Assembly: GCF_016595155.1 (NCBI RefSeq)
Contig: NZ_JAENGP010000012.1
Coordinates: 62,001 to 126,000 of the forward strand
Length of the DNA stretch: 64,000 bases
DNA from: Advenella mandrilli
Lineage (GTDB): Bacteria; Pseudomonadota; Gammaproteobacteria; Burkholderiales; Burkholderiaceae_B
Direction of reading: 5' to 3'
Position 1 is the stretch's first letter. Each line of letters starts with the position of its first letter. Under the pieces are notes generated by a model. That model was given only the letters and a program-made list of their open reading frames with translations. It made no database searches and had not been told where the DNA came from. Below, one piece after another: positions 8,426-18,923 of the stretch. Both the position numbers and the translations under genes were made by a program.

Positions 8426-8575
8426 ATGAGTAGCGATACTGATCTTGATTTTGATACCGCGTTTGAGAATATTGATTTTGATGAGATTGAAAAGAAAAAT
8501 GCCGAGCGTATTCAGCAGTTGGACGATAACGTGCCAGAAGCGGATGACGACTGCGGCGATGCCTGCAAGATTTAA
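8426..8575 (+). CDS. Small acidic protein of unknown function (49 aa)
   Basis: ATG at 8426 with GGAAG seven bases upstream opens a 49-codon frame ending in TAA. The product is very acidic (MSSDTDLDFDTAFENIDFDE at its start) and closes with DDDCGDACKI, which holds two cysteines. I do not recognise a named family. A clear ribosome-binding site, an uninterrupted frame and a strong terminator directly downstream argue that it is a real gene. The Cys pair could bind metal, but there is no direct evidence. Confidence 0.6.
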   Translation: MSSDTDLDFDTAFENIDFDEIEKKNAERIQQLDDNVPEADDDCGDACKI

Positions 8576-8604
8576 GCGGTTCGTTTGTAATTTTTAAATG
8601 CAAG

Positions 8605-8633
8605 AAAAGGATGGAATTGGCCATCCTTTTTTT
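8605..8633 (+). terminator. Terminator after the small acidic protein gene
   Basis: AAAAGGATGG, loop AATTGG, CCATCCTTTT, with the T run continuing: a ten-pair stem with a U tail. Confidence 0.85.
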
Positions 8634-8691
8634 GCATCATAAGCTGGCAGCTGCCATGATAACGGTCGCTGTGGGTGAGTGGGTTCCGGGT

Positions 8692-8949
8692 TTATTGAAC
8701 AGGAGGCCGCCCGTGAAAAGCGTTGTCCAGCAGTTGCCGTATGCTGTCAAGTTCAACCGGGCGGGGGTTCCAGTAGGCGTTTGCCACGGCCAGTTTGGCG
8801 GCCTGCTCCAGGTTTTCTTCTTGTAATCCCAATGATTTTAATGAATTTGGAATTCGCAGCTCCTGCAAAAGCTCAAACAGGGCGGCCGGTGCGGATGCTT
8901 CAGGGCGGCCCAATGCGCGGGAAATGCGCATCATCGTGTGATTGCCCTA
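8692..8949 (-). pseudogene. Maleylacetate reductase remnant (C-terminal fragment)
   Basis: The frame to 8692 encodes about 80 residues (ISRALGRPEASAPAALFELL, NSLKSLGLQEENLEQAAKLA, AYWNPRPVELDSIRQLLDNA). These match the last domain of maleylacetate reductase, an iron-type alcohol dehydrogenase of about 350 residues. An in-frame TAG lies just upstream at about 8949, and no further homologous sequence is visible on that strand. The active-site His motifs and NAD domain are gone, so it cannot function. It is a relic of a hydroxyquinol or chlorocatechol pathway gene. Confidence 0.65.
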
Positions 8950-9106
8950 GAAGGCCCGGTACCCACCCGTATTCATGGTTTGATTTTTTCAGAAGCCCAT
9001 GAATTATCGCCCGCCAGCCTGGCCTTTTCAGTATTAATAAGAAGGCAGGCGTTGTTGAGTAATAATTAAATGGGTTTATTCGACCAGTCTGGGTTTATTA
9101 AAGGCT

Positions 9107-9508
9107 TCAGTCACACCCGGGTTGTGTTCCACCTTCCCAGTTGTTGGCCGCTTCCATTTCGCAGGTGCGTTGCAGGGTCATGTAACGCCTGCATTCGGCC
9201 GCCTGAATACGCCTGATGGTGCCTTCATTTGCATAATAAAAACTGCAGTTGGCATCCCGATATTGAATCCACAGGCGCTGAGTGGTTCTTAATAGTCCTT
9301 TTTGCTCATCGCTACTGCGAGACATGAGTTCTTGATAGGCTTTGTTCAGGCGATTGTCCCACATTTTTGTTTGCTTCCCGACACATTGTTCAATTTGAGG
9401 AGTACTACCTCGGTTACATTTTTGGTAGTCGCCCGAATACATCTGGGCCTGGCTGGGGGTGGATATAAGCAGGGCGGAAGTGGCCAGTAGCAGATAAAGA
9501 GGTTTCAT
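9107..9508 (-). CDS. Secreted lysozyme-inhibitor-LprI-like (DUF1311) protein
   Basis: A 133-residue protein with a signal peptide (MKPLYLLLATSALLISTPSQ, cleavage near AQAQM). The mature domain has the DUF1311 pattern: an early Cys pair around QKCNRGSTPQIEQCVG, the WDNRLNKAYQELM helix and the WIQYRDANCSFY helix. The paired cysteines fit periplasmic disulphides. LprI-type proteins bind and inhibit lysozyme; many DUF1311 members are untested. It is a single gene, not in an operon. Confidence 0.8.
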   Translation of the reverse strand: MKPLYLLLATSALLISTPSQAQMYSGDYQKCNRGSTPQIEQCVGKQTKMWDNRLNKAYQELMSRSSDEQKGLLRTTQRLWIQYRDANCSFYYANEGTIRRIQAAECRRYMTLQRTCEMEAANNWEGGTQPGCD

Positions 9509-9868
9509 GGAGATTCCTTTTTAGGTGGTTGCTGCGGTGGGTGGGTTGGCTTTTTTAGGGGTAAGGCGTTGCATTTTTATACTGCTTTATAGGGGAAGCG
9601 CTTTCCCCGATTTGAGTTTCGGTTCAATGCGTTGAAATGCATGTGTATTATGTAGCCAGAACCCCAGTGGTTAGGTTTTTTTGGCTTTATCTGCAAATGT
9701 ATGAATGAAAAACAGCGGCAGTTAAGACCTTTGATTTGGTTGGGCTAAATATTTTTTGGCCATTGGCTAAAAATGCTTGTTTGCCATTAAAATGATATAA
9801 AACAATAATATAGTAAACCTTTATTTCAAAAAAGGTAATAGGGTGTTTTTTAACTTGGGAGACCTGTC
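9509..9868. other. Intergenic region between the divergent LprI-like and PfpI genes
   Basis: Serves both divergent genes. GGGGAA at 9592-9597 can pair with TTCCCC at 9603-9608. The last 100 bases before the PfpI gene are AT-rich and include an ATAATATAGT segment suited to a -10 box. No further gene seen. Confidence 0.4.
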
Positions 9869-10447
9869 ATGAGTAAAGCGATTTTAATGATTGCCGGTGA
9901 TTTCACTGAAGATTACGAAACCATGGTGCCGTACCAGTTTTTATTGGCGCTGGGGTATACCGTACATGCGGTATGTCCCGATAAAAAAGCCGGTGATCGT
10001 GTGGCCACGGCCATTCACGATTTTGAGGGGGATCAGACGTATAGCGAGAAGCGGGGTCATAATTTTGCGCTTAATTATGATTTTGCAGCGGTCAATACCA
10101 ATGATTACGTGGGTTTGTTAATACCCGGTGGTCGTGGGCCCGAATATTTGCGTTTGAATAAGCGGGTGCTGGATATTGTGCGTGAGTTCAATACGGCCGG
10201 CAAGCCAATTGCCTCGGTTTGCCATGGCGCGCAAATTCTGGCCGCAGCCGGTATTTTAAAAGACCGTACTTGTTCCGCTTACCCGGCCTGCGCCCCAGAG
10301 GTGGAACTGGCCGGTGGCAAATATGCCGATATCGCGATTGATGCCGCCGTAACCGACGGCAACCTGGTAACTGCCCCCGCCTGGCCCGCCCACCCCGCGT
10401 GGCTAAGCCAGTTTGCCAAAGCGCTGGGGGCGGAGATCAAGATTTAA
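9869..10447 (+). CDS. DJ-1/PfpI-family protein
   Basis: A 192-residue protein of the DJ-1/PfpI superfamily. The nucleophile elbow is [14 protein letters not shown], with Cys118 followed by His119, and [12 protein letters not shown] (about 83-94) precedes it. An early acidic stretch (DFTEDYE, 11-17) could supply the Glu that contacts the Cys. Members act as deglycases, glyoxalases or stress proteins. It stands alone with its own upstream region, and a mobile repeat follows it. The exact reaction cannot be assigned. Confidence 0.8.
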   Translation: MSKAILMIAGDFTEDYETMVPYQFLLALGYTVHAVCPDKKAGDRVATAIHDFEGDQTYSEKRGHNFALNYDFAAVNTNDYVGLLIPGGRGPEYLRLNKRVLDIVREFNTAGKPIASVCHGAQILAAAGILKDRTCSAYPACAPEVELAGGKYADIAIDAAVTDGNLVTAPAWPAHPAWLSQFAKALGAEIKI

Positions 10448-10480
10448 CCGGGGGTTTTGATCCTCCTGGTTCCCATGCTC

Positions 10481-10532
10481 TGAACTGACCCCAAAAAGTT
10501 GGACACCTCTTCAACTTATTGGGGTCAGTTCA
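10481..10532. mobile_element. 52-bp miniature inverted-repeat element, copy 1
   Basis: Perfect 14-bp terminal inverted repeats: TGAACTGACCCCAA at 10481-10494 and TTGGGGTCAGTTCA at 10519-10532. An inner AAGTTG/CAACTT pair lies at 10496-10501 and 10512-10517. The ends resemble IS3-family (IS150 group) termini. It has no coding capacity. It sits between the arms of another palindrome, GGTTCCCATGCT at 10468-10479 and AGCATGGGAACC at 10533-10544. A second 52-bp copy is at 22344. Confidence 0.65.
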
Positions 10533-10572
10533 AGCATGGGAACCAATCCTGCTTTATATGACAACGCAGGTA

Positions 10573-11850
10573 TTAAGCCTTGCTGGCTTCCAGTGCCTGG
10601 TCCAGGTCGGCGATAATGTCGTCGATGTGTTCAATACCAATAGACAGACGGATCATGTCGGCACTCACACCAGCGGTGGCCAGTTCTTTTTCGTCTAGTT
10701 GGCGGTGGGTGGTGCTGGCGGGGTGGCAGGCCAGGGATTTGGCGTCGCCAATATTAACCAGTCGGGTAATAAGCTGCAGGGCGTCAATAAATCGGGCGCC
10801 GCCTTCGCTACCGCCTTTAATGCCAAACGTCAAGATGCCAGAAGGAATGCCACCCATGTATTTTTGTGCCAGTGCGTGTTCGGGGTGATCGGGCAGGCCA
10901 GCGTATTTAACCCATGCTACTTGCGGGTGGTTGTTAAGGTGCTGGGCCACTTTCAGGGTGTTTTCGCAATGACGTTCCATGCGCAGCGACAGGGTTTCAA
11001 TACCCTGGATAATTAAGAAAGCGCTTAAGGGGGCCAGGGCGGCACCGGTATTACGCAGCGGGCCAACGCGGCAGCGGCCAATGAAGGCGGCGGGACCGAA
11101 GGCGTCGGTGTAAACCACACCGTGGTAGGCCGGGTCGGGTTCATTCAAAATGGCAAAGCGTTCTTTGTGTTCGGCCCAGGGGAATTTGCCTGAATCAACC
11201 ACGGCGCCGGCAATGGTGGTGCCATGGCCGCCAATGTACTTGGTCAGGGAATGCACCACAATGTCGGCACCGTGTTCAAAGGGGCGGCACAGCGCGGGTG
11301 AAGCGACGGTGTTGTCAACAATAAGCGGTACGCCATGGCGGTGGGCGGCATCGGCCAGGGCCTGGATGTCAATAATGTTACCGGCCGGGTTGCCAATAGA
11401 TTCGCAGAAAACCGCTTTGGTGTTGTCGTCAATAAGCGCTTCCAGGGCAGCAATGTCGTTATGCGGCGCCATGCGTACTTCAATACCCTGACGGGGGAAG
11501 GAATGGGCGAACAGGTTGTAGGTGCCGCCATACAGGGTACTGGTGGAAATAATGTTGTCACCGGCGCCGGCAATGGTTTGGATGGCGTAAGTAATAGCGG
11601 CCATGCCCGAGGCCACCACCAGAGCAGCCACTCCGCCTTCCAGTGCGGCCACGCGCTCTTCAAGCACCGCATTGGTGGGGTTCATGATGCGGGTGTAAAT
11701 ATTGCCAGCCACTTTCAGGTCAAACAAATCAGCCCCGTGCTGGGTGTTGTCGAATGCGTAGGAAGAGGTTTGGTAAATAGGTACCGCCACGGCTTTGGTG
11801 GTGGGTTCGGGTTTATAGCCGGCGTGAATGGCCAGTGTTTCTAACTTCAT
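10573..11850 (-). CDS. metY: O-acetylhomoserine sulfhydrylase (aminocarboxypropyltransferase)
   Basis: A 425-residue PLP enzyme of the Cys/Met metabolism family, of normal MetY length. Landmarks are [20 protein letters not shown] at the N-terminus, [20 protein letters not shown] (about 52-71), [10 protein letters not shown], and the PLP lysine in [13 protein letters not shown] (about 200-212). It makes homocysteine from O-acetylhomoserine and sulfide in the cytoplasm. The ATG has AGGAGG seven bases upstream. Monocistronic by spacing. A cystathionine gamma-synthase is less likely because the [13 protein letters not shown] and long C-terminal features are MetY-like. Confidence 0.9.
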   Translation of the reverse strand: MKLETLAIHAGYKPEPTTKAVAVPIYQTSSYAFDNTQHGADLFDLKVAGNIYTRIMNPTNAVLEERVAALEGGVAALVVASGMAAITYAIQTIAGAGDNIISTSTLYGGTYNLFAHSFPRQGIEVRMAPHNDIAALEALIDDNTKAVFCESIGNPAGNIIDIQALADAAHRHGVPLIVDNTVASPALCRPFEHGADIVVHSLTKYIGGHGTTIAGAVVDSGKFPWAEHKERFAILNEPDPAYHGVVYTDAFGPAAFIGRCRVGPLRNTGAALAPLSAFLIIQGIETLSLRMERHCENTLKVAQHLNNHPQVAWVKYAGLPDHPEHALAQKYMGGIPSGILTFGIKGGSEGGARFIDALQLITRLVNIGDAKSLACHPASTTHRQLDEKELATAGVSADMIRLSIGIEHIDDIIADLDQALEASKA

Positions 11851-11941
11851 GTTTCCTCCTGGGGATAAAAATAGCGAATTATTAATCCGTAGACTAGCAG
11901 ATTTTACATAACTTGAAGTTATTTTGTTATTGCAAGTTTCT

Positions 11942-11967
11942 GGCTCCCATGCTCCCGCGTGGGAACC
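11942..11967. repeat. Palindromic extragenic repeat (GTTCCC..GGGAAC family)
   Basis: An imperfect palindrome with outer arms GGCTCCCA and TGGGAACC around TGCTCCCGCG. Related copies are at 10468-10544 (split by the 52-bp element), 13311-13334, 22326-22410 (split again) and 23928-23951. Confidence 0.5.
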
Positions 11968-12049
11968 AGAAAGAAAAGTGCCAGGCCAATGTCATTGCAA
12001 ACTCTTGGTTTGATTTATAATGGTTGTTTTATTATTACCCGCTTGCCGT

Positions 12050-13075
12050 ATGTCCAACTTTACCATTGCCGCTTTATATAAATTTGTTGAATTGCCCGAT
12101 TACCAGGCAATGCGTGAACCCTTGCAGGCTTTTTGCGAGCAGCATGAGGTAAAAGGCACTTTGTTGCTGGCGCTTGAAGGCATTAATGGCACGATTGCCG
12201 GCCCACGCGAGGGTATTGATGCGGTGCTGACGTATTTGCGCAATGACCCCCGCTTGGCTACCCTGGAACATAAAGAATCCTGGTCGGAAGACTGCGAGCC
12301 GTTTCACCGCATGCGGGTGCGCTTGAAAAAAGAAATCGTGACCATGGGGCAACCCAATGTGAATGGGCAGAATGCGGGTACGTATGTGAAGCCTGAAGAC
12401 TGGAATGCCTTAATTTCCGACCCTGATGTCGTGTTGATTGATACCCGCAACGATTACGAAGTGGATATTGGTACGTTCAGGGGGGCGGTTAATCCTGAAA
12501 CGGTTACGTTCCGCGAGTTTCCGCAATGGGTGCAGGCGCAGGCCCAAGAGGGCGGCTTACTGGATAAAACCAGGAAAAAGAAAGTGGCCATGTTCTGTAC
12601 CGGCGGGATTCGTTGCGAAAAGTCTACGGCGTACATGAAGTCCCAGGGCTATGACGAGGTCTACCATCTGGAAGGCGGTATTCTTAAGTATTTGGAAACC
12701 ATTCCTGCGCCGCAAAGCCTGTGGGATGGCGAGTGTTTTGTGTTTGATGAACGGGTTTCGGTGGGGCATGGGCTGGTGCCTGGGCCATATATTCAGTGCC
12801 GGGCCTGCCGTCATCCTTTAAGTGATGAAGACCGTGCGTCCGCTCATTATGTGCGTGGTGAAAGCTGTCCGCATTGCTGGGACAAAATTACTCAGGAGCA
12901 ACGTGAGCGTTTTCGGGAAAGGCAGCGTCAGGTGGATTTGGCCGAACAGCGGGACGAAGAACATATTGGCGCGAAAATGGATGAGCAAATTCGCAGGCGT
13001 CGCGAAGAAAAACTGGCGCAAAAAGATAAATCCCGCCAATTGGCACATGAGATTGATCAAGAAAAGAGCAATTAG
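12050..13075 (+). CDS. trhO: tRNA uridine(34) hydroxylase (TrhO/YceA, rhodanese fold)
   Basis: 341 residues from [20 protein letters not shown], the usual TrhO N-terminus. An ATG ten codons earlier (12020) adds residues not seen in the family, so 12050 is preferred, although neither start has a strong ribosome-binding site. The N-terminal UPF0176 domain is followed by a rhodanese domain with its active loop in [17 protein letters not shown] Cys-rich segment follows ([17 protein letters not shown]). TrhO hydroxylates U34 of certain tRNAs to 5-hydroxyuridine without O2. Confidence 0.9.
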   Translation: MSNFTIAALYKFVELPDYQAMREPLQAFCEQHEVKGTLLLALEGINGTIAGPREGIDAVLTYLRNDPRLATLEHKESWSEDCEPFHRMRVRLKKEIVTMGQPNVNGQNAGTYVKPEDWNALISDPDVVLIDTRNDYEVDIGTFRGAVNPETVTFREFPQWVQAQAQEGGLLDKTRKKKVAMFCTGGIRCEKSTAYMKSQGYDEVYHLEGGILKYLETIPAPQSLWDGECFVFDERVSVGHGLVPGPYIQCRACRHPLSDEDRASAHYVRGESCPHCWDKITQEQRERFRERQRQVDLAEQRDEEHIGAKMDEQIRRRREEKLAQKDKSRQLAHEIDQEKSN

Positions 13076-13139
13076 TTGTTTTTATTATTGAAAAACCGTA
13101 AAAATTAGTGCATACCCTAAGTGTGAATTGTCATAATCT

Positions 13140-13290
13140 AATGCATAATACTTTTCATGCAGGTGAGGAGACAAACCACTCGGCAAAGACCGGGTAACTT
13201 GCTGGTTAATAACAGCCCATAAGCAGTTATGCCATACCAAAATAAATACAAGAAAGGGCGATTAATGTCACAAGCATTAATCGCCCTTAT
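13140..13290 (+). ncRNA. Possible small structured RNA
   Basis: This gene-free stretch can fold into several hairpins. CTCGG pairs with CCGGG around 13179-13194, GCTG with CAGC around 13201-13216, and a perfect 14-bp stem (13254-13267 with 13275-13288) ends it. CATAAT hexamers lie just upstream but I found no matched -35 box. No known riboswitch class fits; I compared it mentally with c-di-GMP-I and rejected that. Confidence 0.25.
13254..13288. terminator. Strong perfect hairpin downstream of trhO
   Basis: AAGGGCGATTAATG and its exact reverse complement around a 7-base loop, TCACAAG. No T run follows on the + strand, so it may act as a bidirectional or Rho-assisted end, or protect an RNA 3' end. 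Confidence 0.55.
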
Positions 13291-13334
13291 CAATTTCAGC
13301 GCGGTTTATGTATTCCTATGCAGAGCGTGGGAAC

Positions 13335-13365
13335 GAGCCGACGAGCCGACGAGCCGACGAGCCGA
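13335..13365. repeat. Short tandem repeat, unit GAGCCGAC, about 3.9 copies
   Basis: Three exact copies start at 13335, 13343 and 13351, and a fourth at 13359 lacks its last base. It lies between the palindromic repeat at 13311-13334 and the convergent smr gene. Confidence 0.8.
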
Positions 13366-13398
13366 ACGAGAGCGCAGGAACCCCTTCCACGACTTCGC

Positions 13399-15052
<1,654 letters not shown>

Positions 15053-15096
15053 TTATATTCATCCTATAATGGTAATCCACAATTATAATATGACTT

Positions 15097-17472
15097 ATGG
15101 CACGTTCTTCTAATACACTTTCAAATCGCTCAGCTGGTCGTAATAAACGCAACCAGAAAAGCGGCTCTTCTCCAACGACCGATCGCGTGGTTTCCCTTTT
15201 TGGCGAGGCCAAGTGGGTTATTTACGCGGCATTGGCGGTGGCCTTGGCGTTTACGCTGTTTACCTGGCACCCCACTGATCCCGGTTGGGTCAGTACCTCT
15301 TCCAGCCAGCTTGTGCAAAACAGGCTGGGTATGGTGGGGGCTTATGTTTCAGATATCCTGTATTACCTGGTGGGGCTTTCCGCCTGGTGGCTGGTGGTTT
15401 GCTTTGCGCAAAGAATGTGGGTGGGCTATCGCCGCTTAATGAAACGTATTGTGCTAGACCCAGACCTTGATTTACCCCGCGTGCACTGGGAACAGGGCAT
15501 TGGTTTTATCATGCTGTTTTTGGGCTCAATGGGTTTTGAAGCCAGCCAGCTACAGGGCTTTGGTGAACAACTTCCCGGGGGCGCCGGTGGCGTTCTGGGG
15601 GGAATTTTTGCCAATAACCTGTTAATGCTTATCGGGCCCAGTGGTTCGGCCATTGCGCTATTCCTGTTGTTGGTGTTGGGCATTAGTTTCTTTTTTGGTT
15701 TTTCATGGTTAACCGTGGCTGAAAAAATCGGTTTTGCCATTCAGCGCGGTATTGCCGGTGTGGGTGATTTTTTTAGTGCTCGCAAAGACCGCAAGGCCGG
15801 AGAAGCCGCCAAAGCGGTGCGTCAGGAAAACCTGGTTGAGCAAAAAGTAAAATTAACCCACGAGAAGCCGGTAAGAATAGAGCCGGCTATTACCAGTATT
15901 CCCAAGTCAGAACGGGCGGTTAAAGAAAAGCAGCAAACAGAAAAGCAGCAAACCCAGTTTCCGGTGGTGAGCCATGAGTCCGAAGGGGCCTTGCCGGCCA
16001 TAGACTTGCTAGACCCGGCCCAAGATAATATAGAAACCGTTTCCCCCGAAACCATTGAATATACGTCCCGCCTTATTGAGAAAAAACTGCGCGATTTTGG
16101 GGTAGAGGTGACAGTGGTGGCGGCTCAGGCCGGGCCGGTGATTACCCGTTATGAAATAGAACCCGCTACCGGGGTTAAGGGCAGCCAGATTGTTAATCTG
16201 TCCAAAGACCTGGCTCGGGCGCTTAGTTTAATTAGCATCCGGGTGGTGGAAACCATTCCCGGCAAGAATTTAATGGGGCTTGAACTGCCCAACCCGCGCC
16301 GTCAAATGGTGCGGTTGTCTGAAATTATTGGCTCTAAAACCTATCACGACAACCCTTCAGCCTTAACTATGGTGCTGGGCAAAGATATTGCCGGTAATCC
16401 GGTGGTGGCTGATCTGGCCAAAATGCCCCATTTGCTGGTGGCCGGTACCACCGGTTCGGGCAAGTCGGTGGGTATTAATGCCATGATTCTGTCTTTGCTG
16501 TACAAGGCCGATGCGACACAGGTTCGCCTTATTCTGATTGACCCGAAAATGCTGGAAATGAGCATTTACGAGGGCATTCCGCATTTGCTGGCACCGGTGG
16601 TTACCGATATGCGCCAGGCCGCCAACGCGCTGAACTGGTGTGTGGGCGAGATGGAAAAGCGTTATAAACTGATGAGTAAAATGGGCGTGCGAAATTTAAG
16701 TGGTTATAACGCTAAAATTCGTGAAGCCATCAAAAAAGGCGAGCCTATTCCGAACCCGTTTTCCTTAACCCCTGAAGCGCCCGAACCGTTAAGCACGCTG
16801 CCCTTTATTGTGGTGGTCATCGACGAACTGGCCGATTTAATGATGGTGGTGGGCAAGAAAATTGAAGAACTCATTGCCCGCCTGGCACAAAAAGCCCGGG
16901 CTTCGGGTATCCACCTGGTGCTGGCCACCCAGCGGCCCAGCGTTGATGTGATTACCGGTTTAATCAAGGCCAATATTCCTACCCGTATTGCGTTTCAGGT
17001 GTCTTCAAAAATAGACTCGCGCACTATTTTGGACCAAATGGGGGCAGAAACCCTGCTGGGCCAGGGCGATATGCTGTTCTTGCCACCGGGTACCGGCCTG
17101 CCACGCCGGGTGCACGGTGCTTTTGTGGCCGATGACGAAGTTCACCGCGTGGTGGATTGCCTGAAAGAGCAGGGTGAGGCCGATTATATTGATGGCATTC
17201 TGGAAGGCGGCGTACCCGGTGAAACCGGCGATGGCCTGGGCAGCGTAACCGGCTTTGCCGACCCTGAATCAGACCCGTTATATGACCAGGCGGTGGCGAT
17301 TGTGCTAAAAAACCGCCGGGCTTCTATTTCGTCGGTGCAGCGTCACTTGCGTATTGGCTACAACCGCGCCGCCCGCTTGTTAGAGCAAATGGAGCAGTCT
17401 GGCGTAGTGTCTGCCATGCAGTCTAATGGCAACCGGGAAATCCTGGTGCCGGCGGGGCAGGAAGAAGGGTGA
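15097..17472 (+). CDS. ftsK: DNA translocase FtsK
   Basis: A 791-residue FtsK. The N-terminal part has four or so membrane segments (about residues 40-215), anchoring it at the septum. A linker rich in K, E and Q follows (about 225-330). The motor domain has Walker A GTTGSGKS near residue 450 and Walker [15 protein letters not shown] near 570. The last 65 residues form the gamma winged helix that reads KOPS ([20 protein letters not shown]). It pumps chromosome dimers toward dif and activates XerCD at division. Confidence 0.95.
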   Translation: MARSSNTLSNRSAGRNKRNQKSGSSPTTDRVVSLFGEAKWVIYAALAVALAFTLFTWHPTDPGWVSTSSSQLVQNRLGMVGAYVSDILYYLVGLSAWWLVVCFAQRMWVGYRRLMKRIVLDPDLDLPRVHWEQGIGFIMLFLGSMGFEASQLQGFGEQLPGGAGGVLGGIFANNLLMLIGPSGSAIALFLLLVLGISFFFGFSWLTVAEKIGFAIQRGIAGVGDFFSARKDRKAGEAAKAVRQENLVEQKVKLTHEKPVRIEPAITSIPKSERAVKEKQQTEKQQTQFPVVSHESEGALPAIDLLDPAQDNIETVSPETIEYTSRLIEKKLRDFGVEVTVVAAQAGPVITRYEIEPATGVKGSQIVNLSKDLARALSLISIRVVETIPGKNLMGLELPNPRRQMVRLSEIIGSKTYHDNPSALTMVLGKDIAGNPVVADLAKMPHLLVAGTTGSGKSVGINAMILSLLYKADATQVRLILIDPKMLEMSIYEGIPHLLAPVVTDMRQAANALNWCVGEMEKRYKLMSKMGVRNLSGYNAKIREAIKKGEPIPNPFSLTPEAPEPLSTLPFIVVVIDELADLMMVVGKKIEELIARLAQKARASGIHLVLATQRPSVDVITGLIKANIPTRIAFQVSSKIDSRTILDQMGAETLLGQGDMLFLPPGTGLPRRVHGAFVADDEVHRVVDCLKEQGEADYIDGILEGGVPGETGDGLGSVTGFADPESDPLYDQAVAIVLKNRRASISSVQRHLRIGYNRAARLLEQMEQSGVVSAMQSNGNREILVPAGQEEG

Positions 17473-17619
17473 TTATTTCAACGCCGTAATTGGATTTACG
17501 CTTGTGTAACAGTGCTGTGGGGTAAATTCTGTTAAAAACAGGTGGTAGGGGGCGTGACAGTTGCTGCGTCACTTGCAGAGTGGTGGCAGGAATTTTGTAG
17601 TTGGTGTGTAATTTACAGG

Positions 17620-17735
17620 GCCTGTAGTGGGAGTTGTAAGTTACGTGTCACTGTGATAGGGCCTGTAAGAGGCGTTTGTAAGTTACGTGTCACTGTGATA
17701 GGGCCTGTAAGAGGCGTTTGTAAGTTGCGTGTAAC
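17620..17735. repeat. 42-bp tandem repeat, about 2.5 copies
   Basis: The segment beginning TTGTAAGTTACGTGTCACTG recurs at 17634, 17676 and 17718, exactly 42 bases apart. The outer copies are partial. It is the only copy of this repeat I saw in the window. Confidence 0.8.
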
Positions 17736-17777
17736 CACCCCGTCGCTTCGCGCCACCCCTCCACGGGAGGGGAATTA
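17733..17777 (+). repeat. Dispersed repeat CCACCCCGTC family, copy 1
   Basis: Starts AACCACCCCGTCGCTTCGCG and ends with a CCCCTCC/GGAGGGG stem and GGGGAATTA. It faces copy 2 at 17813-17860, and the two can form one large hairpin. Confidence 0.7.
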
Positions 17778-17812
17778 TCTAAACCCTTTTTACCGCTGAA
17801 AAGAGTTCCACA

Positions 17813-17860
17813 AATTCCCCTCCCGTGGAGGGGTGGCAGGCGGAGCCTGACGGGGTGGTT
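17813..17860 (-). repeat. Dispersed repeat CCACCCCGTC family, copy 2 (inverted)
   Basis: Reverse complement of the element: AATTCCCCTCC at its left and CTGACGGGGTGGTT at its right. It carries an inner GGCTTCGCC-type stem, read here as GGCAGGCGGAGCC. Confidence 0.7.
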
Positions 17861-17967
17861 GTATAAAAAGCACTTCCCCCACCCAATAAACCCCGCCTCC
17901 GCGGGAATTGACAAAAACACACCTAGGTTGCACTGCCAAGATTGGCGGGGTTTTCCGGAGAATATAG

Positions 17968-18687
17968 ATGAAGAAAAAAGCATTGCTTGCTACCATTACC
18001 CTGATATTGGCCACTTCCAGCTGGGGAGTTCAGGCGCAATCCATGACGGTTTCCCCCGGTTTTCAGCTGCCCGAGGCAGGCCTGAATACCGATTTGCAGA
18101 ATTTGCAGTTTGAGGAAATTCCGGCAGTTAAAAACACGGTCAAGGCCGATGCCAGTCAGCAGTTGAAAGATTTTGTGCGTAATGTGAAATCGGCCAGTGG
18201 CCAGTTTGCCCAGCAAACCACGGGTTCGGGGGCGCAAACGGGTTCATTCGGCTTCGAGCGGCCTGGCAAGTTTTACTGGAATGTGGCTACGCCTTACGAG
18301 CAGCAGGTAATTTCCGACGGCAAAATCGTGTATCAGTATGATCCTGATTTAATGCAGGTAACCCAGCGTCCGGTGGACCAGGCGGTGGGGGCGTCACCGG
18401 CGGCCATCCTGTTTGGTTCGGGGTCGCTGGATGAAAGCTTCAATGTTAGCGTGTTGCCAGAACAAAATGGCCTGGTGTGGCTGCGTGCCACCCCCAAAGT
18501 GCCCGATGCCGGTTTGTCGCACGTTGATATCGCCTTTGCCAACAACCTGCCCGCCGAGCTGGTTATTCTGGACTCTTTCGGGCAGACCACCAGTATCAAA
18601 ATGCGTAATTTTAAATCAAATGCCAAAATTCCGGCCAGCCAGTTCCAGTTCAAGGCACCAGCCGGGGTAGACACGGTTAGAATGTAA
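17968..18687 (+). CDS. lolA: Outer-membrane lipoprotein carrier protein LolA
   Basis: A 239-residue periplasmic chaperone that takes lipoproteins from LolCDE to LolB. A signal peptide (about residues 1-24, MKKKALLATITLILATSSWG) precedes the LolA domain. Visible family marks are FVRNVKSASGQFAQQ, GSFGFERPGKFYWNVATPYE and KIVYQYDPDLMQVTQRPVD. It is slightly longer than E. coli LolA because of an extra N-terminal stretch after the signal. Its place between ftsK and rarA is the conserved order in proteobacteria. Confidence 0.93.
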   Translation: MKKKALLATITLILATSSWGVQAQSMTVSPGFQLPEAGLNTDLQNLQFEEIPAVKNTVKADASQQLKDFVRNVKSASGQFAQQTTGSGAQTGSFGFERPGKFYWNVATPYEQQVISDGKIVYQYDPDLMQVTQRPVDQAVGASPAAILFGSGSLDESFNVSVLPEQNGLVWLRATPKVPDAGLSHVDIAFANNLPAELVILDSFGQTTSIKMRNFKSNAKIPASQFQFKAPAGVDTVRM

Positions 18688-18713
18688 GCGTGTGTTTGCC
18701 AGTTCATAGGGGG

Positions 18714-18741
18714 AAAGGGCCGTGACGATGGCCCTTTTTTT
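18714..18741 (+). terminator. Terminator after lolA
   Basis: AAAGGGCC, loop GTGACGAT, GGCCCTTT, continuing into a run of seven T. It ends the lolA transcript before rarA. Confidence 0.88.
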
Positions 18742-18923
18742 GTTTTGGCTGTTGATGTATACAGTATTTGGCGTGTGGTTTAATATACTGGGGTATTGGT
18801 AGCAGTATCCGTATCGATGTAAGATTTTTGCCTAAAAAGACGAAAATGTCCGTTTCTTAATTGCATTTTCACTATTGAAGTGACGAACATATTAATGTTA
18901 AGTATTTACAGAGTTTAATCAGC

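Larger units (their letters stand above)
17473..17967. other. ftsK-lolA intergenic region, repeat-filled
   Basis: No convincing gene. An open frame at 17542-17799 exists only because the 42-bp repeat is a multiple of three. The region holds a tandem repeat and an inverted pair of dispersed repeats, listed separately. lolA may still be expressed from a promoter near its start. Confidence 0.6.

Noticed and set aside
13140-13220. c-di-GMP-I riboswitch
   Set aside because: ACAAACC followed by a hairpin looked similar, but the later conserved GCAAAGC part and the pairing order do not fit, and a riboswitch would not end at a convergent gene.
17542-17799. 85-codon frame between ftsK and lolA
   Set aside because: It translates the 42-bp repeat and the dispersed repeat; no ribosome-binding site or homology is seen.
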